Assembly: GCF_022682495.2 (NCBI RefSeq)
Contig: NC_071391.1
Span: 38,974,498 to 39,038,497 of the forward strand
DNA: 64,000 nucleotides
Origin: Desmodus rotundus
Taxonomy: Eukaryota > Chordata > Mammalia > Chiroptera > Phyllostomidae
Direction: 5' to 3'
Each line of letters starts with the position of its first letter. Position 1 is the first letter of the stretch. The notes beneath the pieces are model-generated. The model made no database searches and was not told the DNA's origin. It worked only from the letters and a program-made list of their open reading frames with translations. Positions 12,458 to 22,988 of the stretch are shown one piece after another. Both the position numbers and the translations under genes were made by a program.

Positions 12458-12935
12458 CCTGCCAAGATGTCTACGTCCCCATCCCTGGAACCTGTGAATA
12501 TGTCACCTCAAATGGAAAAAGGGCCTTTGCAGATACGTTTAAAGTAAGGGTCCTGAGATTGAGAGATTGTCCTGGACTGCCTGCATGGCCCAATGTAATC
12601 CCTAGGGTCCTGATAAGAAGGAGGCAAGCTGGTCAAGGTCAGACTAGGAGGAAATGTGAGGATGGAAGCAGAAGTCAGAGAGAAGAAAAGATACTACCCT
12701 GCTGGCTTTGGTGATGGAGAAGGGCCACCAGCTGAGGACCACAGCCTCTGGAAGTTGGGAAAGCCAGGAAATGGACTCTTTCCCAGAGGCTGCAGAGGGA
12801 ACAAGGCCCTGCTGATACTCTGATTTTAGCCTACGGAGACTCATTTTGGCATTCTAACCCCACAAGATAATGCATTTACATTGTTTTAAGATGCCAAATT
12901 TGTGGTAATTTGTTACAGCAGCCATAGGAAACAAT
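12458..12935 (+). mobile_element. MaLR/ERVL-type solo LTR
   Basis: The sequence runs from gatgtctacgtccccatccc through tgcagatacgtttaaagt, caatgtaatccctagggtcc and ttttagcctacggagactca to gtaatttgttacagcagcca. This is a familiar ancient mammalian LTR layout, about 480 bp, with no retroviral genes attached. The exact family was not determined. Confidence 0.65.
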
Positions 12936-12944
12936 AAAGGAGTA

Positions 12945-13560
12945 ACTTTTTCTGGGGTGAAGCAGTGGAAAGGGTTTATGAAAAAGGGGATATTTGAACT
13001 GGGTCTTGAAGGATGAGTAGGAGTTCACCAGTGGTAGAAAGGAGATGGAAAGGAGCCCAGGCACAGGCCCAAGGATATATGCAAAGGGCGTGAAAAAGCA
13101 GGGCATGTTTGGGTTGGCTGTTGGTCTGCTGCGGTTGTAGACTAAGTTGTATGAAGGCTGAAATAGGGGATGAGGCCAGAGAGAGGGGCTGGGATCTTGA
13201 CTTAGAACTGGTCCCATGGAAAAACAGAGTCCTCAAAGGTTTTAAGAAAGGAAAAGGTGATCCAATTCATGTTTTAGAGAGACTGCTCTGGCATCTTGTG
13301 GAGGGTGGTTGGAAGGGGCCAGACAGAGGTAAGGAGACCCACGAGGCTGTTGCTGTGACACGGGTCACACAGAGTCATGGCAGGGGTGGTGGCCATGGGC
13401 AGGTGGGAAGTGATCGAAGACTTGTCTGAACTGGGACTGGCAGCACTTGGGGTCTCTCTGAGGAGGGTGACGAGAGGGAGGAATAATGACTTCCAGGTTT
13501 TTAGCTTGGGCGTCATTCACTAGGGCTCAGAAAGAGTAGGTTTGGGGAGGGCAGGGCCGT
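12945..13560 (+). mobile_element. L2 LINE fragment
   Basis: Words characteristic of L2 occur in order: ttgaaggatgagtaggagtt, then agactgctctggcatcttgt, tggtggccatgggcaggtgg and cttccaggtttttagcttgg. No intact frame. Confidence 0.6.
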
Positions 13561-14954
13561 GGAGGGGAAGAAACTGTGGGTGCTGTCTGGGACTTGGTGA
13601 GTGGGAGGGGCCCACTGCGCACTTGGGAAGGGTTATGCAAAGGCAGTTGGCAATCAAATCTCTGTAACTGTACCATCGTGGGTTCAGATTAAAGTCATCT
13701 GCATTTCTTCTGCACCCTGGCAGGGGTAAGGAGGAGGGGGCCTAGGACTGAGAGGCTCAGGGATGTGCTAGTAAATGATTAACAGCCAACTCTCTGAGGG
13801 GAAAAAAGGCCTTGATATGTAGCATTTGCTGATTCCTGTGGTGTAAATACTGCCATCATGATTAATTTCAAGGTACTAACTCCACCTCACTGAACATGGA
13901 GGTAGGAAGAGATGCACAGTAGCATATCATGTATAGTGTTTCCACCACACAGATATGCTAGAAATAAATCATCTCAAGAGCGTAGATCATAGTAAAATGT
14001 AGCAAAATATTCAGAGCATGGTTATTTGGGGGATTTATTTCCTTTGTAATTTAATTTTTAACAATGTCTGTGTTTAACAACCAGCTCACAAAATTGTTGA
14101 CAATTTTACATTCAGCCCTCATGAGCTGTTATGAGCAGGCTCCTGCATACACCGCTGGAGAGGGTCCAACAAAGAGCAGGTTGGAAGGGCCTGGAAATAC
14201 ACCTCCTCCTCAGGCAGGCTGGGGGACTCCCCGAGGTCATACACGTGAGAAGGCAGAGCCAACTCCAGGACCTAGGAGGCAGCTCTCCATGCCCTGTTCT
14301 TCCTGCTGACTGGTCATCGGTGCCCTGGCCAGTCCTGTAGTCCCAGGAACACCGTGTGGTCCTTGACCCCAGGATGATGACTCATGGCACCCTGGAGTGA
14401 GTGACTCAGGGAAGAGGCTGCTGGGCGGCCTGGAACAAAGAGCACCGGACGGGATTTATTTCTGCCAGGAGCTAAATGGGAAGCTCAGATACTTTTCCAC
14501 TGTTGCTGGTGCCTTTGAACTACCTCCAATTGAGCAATTCCACATATTTCCAAGAAGCAAAAACTTTTTCAAGTAGACTTACTTTAAAAAACGAGTTGCT
14601 GAAGTGAACGAGCTAGAGAGGAAACCTGGGGAAATGTTCTCGCTTACTTCCTGTCAGGGCTGGGGGTGGGTGGTGGGTGGATGGAAGTCTGGCTCTGGTG
14701 TGATCATTGTTCAGGGCACGTAGAACCTGGGTCCCAGACGTTCCAGGGTCTCTCCTCTTCCTCCATAGTGACATTTAAGGTCCAAGGGGCCCCTTGGAGG
14801 CTACCCTGGTGCCCCAGGTCATCTGTCCAGGCTGGCATTTGACAAGATGTCCCTTAAACCTTTGTCAGTCCTTGGTCAGCAGGTAACCTCTGAATCAGCC
14901 TTATAAAGGACCTTCAATTCTGGCAACTCTGCTCCTGGGGGCAAAGACATTATT
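13561..14954. other. Unannotated 5' flank
   Basis: No gene and no confident repeat. Contains a short AT-rich part (13780-14060). Confidence 0.5.
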
Positions 14955-15719
14955 GTGCTATTTGCTCCTGGCCCCCTACCCACCCCCTGGGATACAAGAA
15001 ACCGAGGATGTCTAAAGGCATTATCTGCCAAGTCACACCCGTTTCCTCCTCTCTTTGGGTTTTCTCCTCAGGATTCTGTTTGGGAAATGGAGCCCAAGAC
15101 CTCTCTGCTCTCAGGTTTAGGGCTCTTTACCCACCTCCCCAGGGAAGCAGACTCCGGCCCTTTCTCGGGGACTCACCAGAGTGCACGTTCTCACAGCTTC
15201 TACTCCACCTCTCCTGTCTCCCCCTCGCCCCATAATATTTTACTAGTCTCGGGTGTGTGCGCGGAGATTTATCCTTACTTAGGATGTTTTGTACTCACAT
15301 CTCTTTCCTGTACCCTGAGCACTCTCCGTTTCCCTAAGAGCTGGCCCTTGGTGACATATAAGGCAGAGACACACTCCCTTTATCTACCTCTTGCTGCTAC
15401 AGCCCTTCCCAGGACAGTGGGTACAGAATGGCCTCGCTGTTTGCATGAGGGGAAGGGCAAAACAGCAGGGGTAGGGGTGTTACTGTTTTCAACGTGCCAT
15501 CTCTCCCCCCCTACCCCTTGCCCCCCAACTCCCTCCTCCCCACTGAGCACCACACGAGCTCCAAACTCTTCTGGGAGCTTGCCAGCCTCTCCTCCTGGAT
15601 ATGGCCCTGGCGCTGTTGGAGAAGATGCTGGCTTACTGCTAGGGCTAGAATGGGTTCTGAATCAGGGAGGAGGACACCCCCAGCCAGCAGAGCCTGTAAG
15701 AGATCCTCAGGCCTGGTGA
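14955..15719 (+). other. Longest unspliced open frame outside IRAG1, 254 codons, probably not a gene
   Basis: It opens MLFAPGPLPTPWDT and ends PVRDPQAW. The composition is Ser/Pro/Leu-rich, follows the C/T-rich DNA, and shows no domain, signal peptide or repeat that I recognise. ATG 14955 has no clear support, and no splice structure is suggested. It is most likely a chance frame in GC-rich DNA; an unannotated exon cannot be excluded. Confidence 0.2.
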
Positions 15720-16309
15720 GCATAGCCACAGGATGCAGACCCCAGCGACGGGGTGGCGGAGGGGGAGGATGGGTCTGGCAGTGCTCAGGGCCAGCCTCGC
15801 TGAGGTACCCCTGACCGCAGCCCCTGGATCAGAGGGAGTGTGCTGAGGGTGAGAAGTCAGTCTGGAAGTTCCTTCTTTTCCCTTCTCCTCCCCTTCTTCC
15901 TTCTGCCCTTCTTCACCCCACCCTTGCTCCACCAGGACTGCCCACAGCACAGCACAGACCTGGGACTGACCACAGTACCTTACCCTCTTTTTCTCAACCC
16001 GCCACCTGCAGCCACTGGCTGTCCAACAGCAGAGCAGATGTCAGCACCACCAATGCATGGCCCCTGATGATGAGCTTAATTCCAATCACGTCTGACAGCC
16101 CTTTATCTGTTTGTCAGTGCAGAGAAGCCCTGGCCAGGCCTGGACTGGGTCTCTGTTACTTGAAAGAGGCAAAGCCAGGAACTCTGCCACCCAGGAACTG
16201 TGCCACCGAGGATGAACACAGACTCTCTGGTCCTGGCTGGGTTTTGATGATGCGTGGCTAAGAGCACTCAGGCGCCCTATTCAGAGAGTGGGAAAGGACC
16301 TCATTGAGT

Positions 16310-16500
16310 ACAATGTGCTGGCACCTTGCAGGTATTTCCTAATTTAATCCTCACAACAACCCTAAAAGGCAAGTCTTATTACCTCCATTTTCCAGGTGAG
16401 GAAACTGAGGCCATCAAGAAAGAGGCAGAGGGAGAATTAGAACCCAGTCTGCCAAGCTCCAAAGCCCTCTCAAAGCATCCCAAGATTAGGAAGCAGGATG
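16310..16500 (-). mobile_element. MIR SINE, antisense
   Basis: tttaatcctcacaacaaccc, then cctccattttccaggtgagg and gaattagaacccagtctgcc in antisense MIR order. Confidence 0.75.
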
Positions 16501-17384
16501 AGGCCATCCCCAGGTGGACCCCTGCTTGAACTTCCTTGTGGGGGTACAGGACTCAGCTCTGTAGTTGGCCAGACCCAGAGACTCACAGAGGCACCTCTCA
16601 GCACTTTGAGCTGTTATCTGATGCCCCAGGAGATGCTCCAAGTCTGTTCAGGTCTGCCCTGGGGTGAGTGCAGCGAGCAGGAAGCCTCCTCTCTCATCGG
16701 GGAAATGACCAGCAGAGGCAGGAGGATCGGAAGGCATTGCCCGAGGACTCCTGCTTTCACAGCACGAACACTTTGCTTGTTATTTACTAAAAGAAAACCT
16801 GGGGCGCAGGAATCAGGGGTTTGGGTACCTTCTCTGACTGCCCCCTATCCACAGGTGTAGCTTTGGTTAAGTCCTTGCCTCTGTTTGGCCCTGTAAGGTG
16901 GGAGCAAGGGGCAGGACTGGCGACATCCCCTGAGGCTGCAGAAGGACAGAGAGAGATGTGTGTGCTGTCGCTCCAAACAGTCCCCTCCATCAAATTCTTC
17001 ATCTAGAGATAGACCAGTGGTATTAATAGCAACCTAATCTCTTTTGAATTCTTTGTGCTACTAAAATGAAAGCAAAAATTCAAAGCTGGAAGAACAAAAA
17101 AACTTCCCTTCTGAGAATTCTGAGTCACTCCAAAAAGGTCAGTGGAGTCTGGGTTAACCCGTTGCTTCCCAGGAGGGCCTTGGCTCTTGTCCCGAGACCC
17201 AGAGATTCATGAGAGACTATGAGAGACACTTGGCTCGTAGGCTGCGCTCCTGGGCCACTGGGGTTTCGGAGAGGGGTTTGGTCTCCTCTGGGCTGGTTGC
17301 AAGGCTCTGGGAGAGGCATCCTCGGCGGCCATTGTGAGAGGCCATTGCTTGCCAGGAATGCCACCCATGAGCTGGTGGGCTCGG

Positions 17385-17610
17385 CCTGACAAGGAGCTGG
17401 GGAGTCAGACAGACCTGCTCCAACTTCTGGCACAGCCACTCATGAGCAATGTGACTAGGCATGTCTTCGGGACTTTGTTTCCTCTTCTGTAAAATTATAA
17501 TGTTCATAATAATAGTATTCCCGTTACTCACCTCACAGGGTTGCCGAGAGCACTGAAGGGGGTTGGTTGCTCTAACAGCCCTTGCTAAATCATGACTCGT
17601 GATGATGCCG
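17385..17610 (+). mobile_element. MIR SINE
   Basis: acttctggcacagccactca, then ggactttgtttcctcttctg and cacctcacagggttgccgag. Confidence 0.75.
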
Positions 17611-18149
17611 CCATGCTTCCTGGGACATAAGCCATCGTCGCTCCCCAGCTGAAGTGTGCAGAGTGGAGGTGCTCCTTCAGCTGCCGTTGGTCATGCCTCT
17701 GCTTGTCCAGCCACTTGGTCAGAGCAGCCCCCTCCTGCGCCCTCTCCTTCTCCCCACAGCCCACAGGGTCCTACAGAGGCTATTCCCAGGGGCAGAGCTT
17801 GCACTGTTGACATACAATCATGGGACTTTCTGCGGCTGGATGGACAAACTCATGGGCAGTTGTGTAAATGGAAAAGTCAGAAGGCGAATGGGTAATGCAT
17901 GGACGGACAGATGAATGAATGGGATTTGCCATCCCACAGTGGGGGTGGTCATGCAACCTCAAACTGTGGGCCCACTCTTTTACCTTCATAGGACCTCTGG
18001 CTTGACAACCTGCTGCTCCTTCCCCCTGCCCCAGCGTCGTCCTTAGCCTCACTGGAAACATGCACTCCAGTTCTCCGCAGGGCCGCTGTTCAGGATGGTT
18101 CTGCTGCTACAGTCTAGCAGAACTCCTGGGGGAGGAGGCAGAGGAGAAG

Positions 18150-18400
18150 AAGGGGGAAAGATGACAGGCTTTGGAATCAAACTATCCTTGGTTATGATAA
18201 TTGGCCTACCACTTATTAGCCTTATTAGCTGTGTGATCTTGAGCAAGTTGCTGAACCTCTCTGATTCTTAGTTCCTTACTACATAAAATGGAAACAATAA
18301 AACCCATCTCACAGGGTTAAATACCATAGCACTTGAAATATACCTAACCTAGTGTCCGGTACTCAGTAGGCAACATAGAAATATCTGATGAACAGAAGGA
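18150..18400 (+). mobile_element. MIR SINE
   Basis: tagctgtgtgatcttgagca, then gctgaacctctctgattctt, catctcacagggttaaatac and ctagtgtccggtactcagta. Near full length. Confidence 0.8.
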
Positions 18401-19324
18401 TAAAAAGAGTGTGTTAGTTTGCTTTCTTTCATGAGCATGTCCAGGAGCAGATAACATACTTAAATATGGTTTAGACGCTGTTGGCCTTTTCAGTTACACA
18501 AATGATTAGATAGTTATACCAATAAAGCCTCTTGAGATAATTTGCACCAGCTACAAGGGTAACTGGACCCAGTGAGGTTGCTTCCTTTCTCTGTACCTCA
18601 GTTTTCCTTTCTGTAAATTGGGCCAGGTTAAACTTAAACACTGGTGGAGGCAGAATGAGTAGAGCCCAAAGGGCTGATTGGCTAACGACCCACCTAACCC
18701 TTTACTGACCTGGCCAGAGAGGCAGCAAGAAGGGCCTTGGAAATGGGTTAAAGAAGGAGTGGCTGGAGACCAAACATTACTAAATATTTTTCCCTTTTAT
18801 GGGTCGGTGCTCTAGATCACCACTTCCTGGAGATTGTATTCTAAACTTTGCTGTGATGGATGCAAGGTCCGCATGCCCACGAGCTCCAGCAGAACCTAGA
18901 TGTCACCCTGGGGGAGGGACTCTGCTTTTACCTTGCTATTTTAAGCAGCAAGTTTATAATAATGGATGGGAGAGAAAGCAAACGGGCCAGGAGCAGCGTG
19001 GGAATGGCCTGGGCAGGCGCGGCTGCTGGGACTCCCCCTGAGGAGCTCAGGGCTCCAACTTGTCAAGTGTGGGACCTCAGCCAGGTTCCACTCTGCTTTG
19101 TCCTGCAGCAGCTGACACCTTTCAGTGCTTCTCTGACTTAATTGTTTCTGTTTGACTTTGCTTTCTGACCCAGGGATTAAATCAAGGTCTTTCTTGAGGA
19201 GTAGGAGGTAGAGAAAAAGAAGTGGAGACATTTCTGATGAATCAGAATACCTCAATCCCAGAATCCTTTGGGATGGGACCATCAAACCTGTGGCCTATTG
19301 TGACTAGAAAGAGTCCAGGATGTT

Positions 19325-19720
19325 AGAGACTTTCAGGGTTGGAAAAGACCTCTGGAGTGAGTAGGAATCCTGTGACCCTTGCCCCAGCCGTTGCTGAAAC
19401 TCTCCCCGGAGTGAGGAGCTCACTACCTTGAGGAGCAGCCCATCGCACCTTCAGGTGGTTCCAACCACCAGAAAGTCTTCCCTGGCTTTGACCTAACCTT
19501 GCCCTCATTGTTCAGGAACCTGTCCTTTGGGAACAGTAGAACTACATGAATGGATTTGAGTATCTGAGAAGAGATTTTGTTTCTCCATGTACCTTCTCTT
19601 CTCCAGGCTAAACATCTCTAGTTCTTTAAACATACTTTTTGTGTCCCTCCATCTTCTTCCACTTTTTTGAACATCGCCAATTTATCTGAATCCTTCATAG
19701 TATGCAGAGCACAATATACT
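19325..19720 (-). mobile_element. L3/CR1-family LINE fragment, antisense
   Basis: gaggagctcactaccttgag, gcagcccatcgcaccttcag, agaaagtcttccctggcttt and cttctcttctccaggctaaa follow the antisense 3' part of mammalian L3 (CR1 clade). Confidence 0.7.
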
Positions 19721-20039
19721 TGATGCAGATTAAGACATAAAGAAAAAGTGGAACAGTCACCTCCCAAGTTTTGGAAATTATACTCCTATTAAGACAGCCT
19801 GGATCTGCACACACTTTACATATCATTTTAAGCAGTTTCTTGGGAGGTGCAGCGAACCTCTGTGATAGGATTGGCTTTGTGGATACTCTTGCTACGTTGA
19901 TACCAGTGCCACTGACATCCTGCTGCTGAAGTCCAAGTAAAGATAATAGAAATTAACCACAGAGCTCACCTTTGTGCAAATACAAAGCTCCAGTTATTCA
20001 TATAGTGACCATTTGGGATGGGAAACAGTGTGACCTGGC

Positions 20040-20465
20040 CCCATGGCTCTCATTCCTGAGAGCCAAGTTCAATGTGTCCAGTGTGGCTTCTCCCTTCCTG
20101 TCTCACCTGTCTGCTAGGCCTCCTGCTAGTCTGTTCAGAGAAATATCATTCAGCACGTCAGTGCTCATGGCTCAGCTCAAACACCATTTCTAAGGTAGAA
20201 TCTTCACTAAAACTATATTCTACCCATCATAATTTCCATAATTAGGAACCTTTTCCTGGGATCCTGCAAGTTCTCACTTTCAAATTATTTATCCCACTAT
20301 GCTGTTTTCCAGCTGCCTCCTGCCACTGGACTCTGTTCTTCTTGAAGGCCAAGGCCACATCTTCATCATCTTTATGTCGCCAACACCTAGCACAGGGCCT
20401 GGTAGAGTGGGGGTGAATCGAGTGCTTGTGGTGAACAAGTGAATGAATGAGTGAATGAATGACTC
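20040..20465 (+). mobile_element. L2 LINE 3' end
   Basis: gctcagctcaaacaccattt, then cttgaaggccaaggccacat, cctagcacagggcctggtag and a terminal tgaatgaatgagtgaatgaa tail form the classic L2 3' end with its short tandem tail. Confidence 0.8.
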
Positions 20466-21234
20466 AGTTCATGGATGTTCTACTTGAGATGAGATTTTTT
20501 GAGCTGTCCAGTAGGTGTCACCTTAACTGTTTCAGAGAGAATGGGACCAGCTTTCCACCGCAGAGAATGACAGAAGTCAAGATGACAGTCACATCGAGCA
20601 ACTCCAGGGCTAAGTTTCTCTAGTTTTTAAATACAAATCAAGAAAAAAAATTGGACAAATCTGGTTACCTGTGAGGAATCAGACCTCTCTCCTGCCTCCA
20701 GGAGCTCAGTCAGAGGTGCATGTGTCTGGTGTGGACGTCGGTCGGGGCCATAGATGATGCCGGCTCTGAGCCTGCCCCACAGCACTCTGACTTGAGGCCC
20801 TTTCCGAGCCCTTTCCGTGGGGAGGAAAGAGTGTCTAGTTTCATGGGAGGTGGCGGGGCTTCCTGCTTCATCCTCCTGCAGCCTCCAGCAGTCTGTACCT
20901 TGCATAAGACCCAGGGCATGGTAGGTACTCAGTATATGAGAGTGTCCTTTGTCCTCCGCATGTGGTCCCAGCAACCCCCTCACTGTGGCTGAGGCCAGGA
21001 TCTCAGGATGACCCCATGTCTGGTGGTTTTCCTCTGCCGTCCAGGAGAGCAGCTCTGTCAGGGAACCTCTGAAACTGTAGAAGCAGTCTAGATGTGCGTT
21101 CTGCAGGTCTGTGAAGGTGTTCACACCCCACTAGGGTAAAGGGACCTGAAGGAGTTTAGAGGTGGGAAGAGGCCAGGCCAGAACCCTCTGGACTCTGGCC
21201 AAGCTTCCTGGGCTGCAGACTTCCTGCACCCACA

Positions 21235-21440
21235 TGGCCTCTGTGAGCACTACTCCATGCTGGGCTCTCTGCTTCATTTCATCCTTGGAACAGTCCTACG
21301 TGTTCCCTTATCTCTGTTCCCCTGACCAGGAAACTGAGGCTCAGAGGTGAAGCCAACGTTCAAGGCAACACAGCCACTGAGTGGCAGAGTGAAGACTCAG
21401 ACCCAGGAATCTGGTTTCAAAGCCTGTGCCCTTTCTATCT
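21235..21440 (-). mobile_element. MIR SINE, antisense
   Basis: gaccaggaaactgaggctca, then acacagccactgagtggcag, agacccaggaatctggtttc. Confidence 0.75.
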
Positions 21441-22264
21441 TGCTATCCCGTCTCTCCAGAGGGAGACTCAACATCACTGGTCTCCCTTTCTAGGAGGAAG
21501 CAGAGGAGCCAGACCCAGTGGAGAGATCACGGTCCTAGGCCTCTTGACTGGCAGGAAACATGAAAGAGCAGTTATGGTCACAAGTGACAGTATAGTAGTT
21601 ACAAGTTAGTACGTACAAGTAAACTCAACCCAAATGGACTTAAACACTGAAATTTGCTTATGTAACTGGCTGGCTTAGAAAGAGTTCAGCCTGCAGGTAA
21701 ACGTGGATCAGGGCTCCAGCTCCGTTTCTCGGCAAGGTCCGTTGTCTCTGCCCTGTCCTCTGGGTGTGTCAGTTTTATCCTCAGCCTGGCCTTCCTCCTG
21801 GACACAGAATGGCATCAGCAACACCAGGTCCGCATCTGCATCCTCCACTGCCCAGGGCAAGAGAAAGTGTCTGGGTCCCCAAACACTGACCTGTGCTCAT
21901 TGGCTTAGGCTAAATCTATTGTCTGTCCCTGAGACAATTACTATGTCAAGATCAATGAGGTTATGCTGATAGGGATCAATCCCAGTCAGGCCTCAAGGTC
22001 GCTACAGCATGGGGAAGGGATAAGCCTGGTTTTGGGGGAGGCAACCCAAGGTTGCTGGGTGGGAGCACTGCACCAGGCACATGAGAGGCACCTGGGCCAA
22101 GCCTCCAGAGTCACAGCTTTAGCAGGGCTGACAGGGCCAACGAGATCTATCCTCAAGTGGGAGAGCCCTGAACTAGGGGTTAGAAGAGCTGAAGAGTGTG
22201 GGGCGAGCCATGGGGCAGGAAGTCAGGAAACACCAGCCCTTCCTCTTCCCACACCCAGCCAAAG

Positions 22265-22520
22265 AAGCCTGTGGAGTACAGTGGAAGAACCCTGGCCTCA
22301 AAATCAGAGAGACCTGGATTCAAATGCTTGGTTCTTTGTACGAATTGGGCAAGTGGCTGCCCATCTCTGAAGCAGTTTTCTCATCTATAAAATGTGAATG
22401 TTAACACATGCATCAGAGGTCCTCATAAGGATTAAATTAGGCAATGTCAGTGGTGCTTCTAATGTCGGTGGTGCTCCTAGGATAGTGCCTAGCACCAGTA
22501 GGTGCTCAATAAATGGTGTC
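22265..22520 (+). mobile_element. MIR SINE upstream of IRAG1 start
   Basis: ggcctcaaaatcagagagac, ttgggcaagtggctgcccat, agttttctcatctataaaat and gtgctcaataaatggtgtcc. It contains a small tandem duplication of the aatgtc(a/g)gtggtgct unit at about 22443-22477. Confidence 0.75.
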
Positions 22521-22790
22521 CATCTGATCCCAAAGGCGTGTCCTCCATTAGCTGTGGTTTTGAAGAGGCTGAAGCGCTTTTCTCCCTTCCGGCATAGTTG
22601 TGTTTACTGCAAGGACCAAATTAGATGCAAAATCTCTAAGGCCACCTCTGACTTTGTAAACAGTGCTAGTGAACAGAAGGAAATTCAATTCCAAATGCCC
22701 TTTATTCCCGCCTCTGCTGTTGACGCAAACTCAAGCAGGCTCTCTCTGCGGCTCATGACCCCCTGAAATGGAACCCAGCTTGGGTCAGGG
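22521..22790 (+). promoter_or_regulatory. Candidate 5' UTR or upstream boundary of IRAG1 exon 1
   Basis: This is the segment between a MIR and ATG 22791. It holds the in-frame stop at 22764. I saw no TATA box at a plausible distance, no CpG island and no perfect CC(A/T)6GG SRF site. Whether it is transcribed as UTR or contains an acceptor is undecided. Confidence 0.25.
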
Positions 22791-22988
22791 ATGGGAGTGG
22801 ATTTGACTTGTCCTTTTGGCATCTCCTCAGCCTGCAGAGCCCAGGCCTCTTGGAGCGTCTTTGGGGCTGACACAGCAGAGGTTCCGGGCACCTGCGGCCA
22901 CTCCTGTCAGAAGGCTGCCATGCCCCACATTCCTGAGGATGAGGAGCCCCCTGGAGAGCCACAGGCAGCCCAGAGCCCCAACGGCCAA
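22791..22988 (+). CDS. IRAG1: IRAG1 coding exon 1 (residues 1-66), start codon
   Basis: The exon opens at ATG 22791 ([10 protein letters not shown]...) in a strong context: G at -3 and G at +4. The frame is closed upstream by TGA at 22764-22766, so this is the first possible start in the exon. A second in-frame ATG at 22920 (residue 44, [11 protein letters not shown]) also has G at -3 and begins the best conserved part of the exon; shorter isoforms could start there. The exon ends in codon CAA followed by donor gtaagt at 22989, phase 0. Upstream sequence could be 5' UTR of the same exon, or the exon may be preceded by an acceptor such as the AG near 22738. The sequence does not decide this. 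Confidence 0.93.

Noticed and set aside
20627..21124. 165-codon minus-strand frame
   Set aside because: No recognisable domain, no splice or promoter context, mixed composition; treated as chance.
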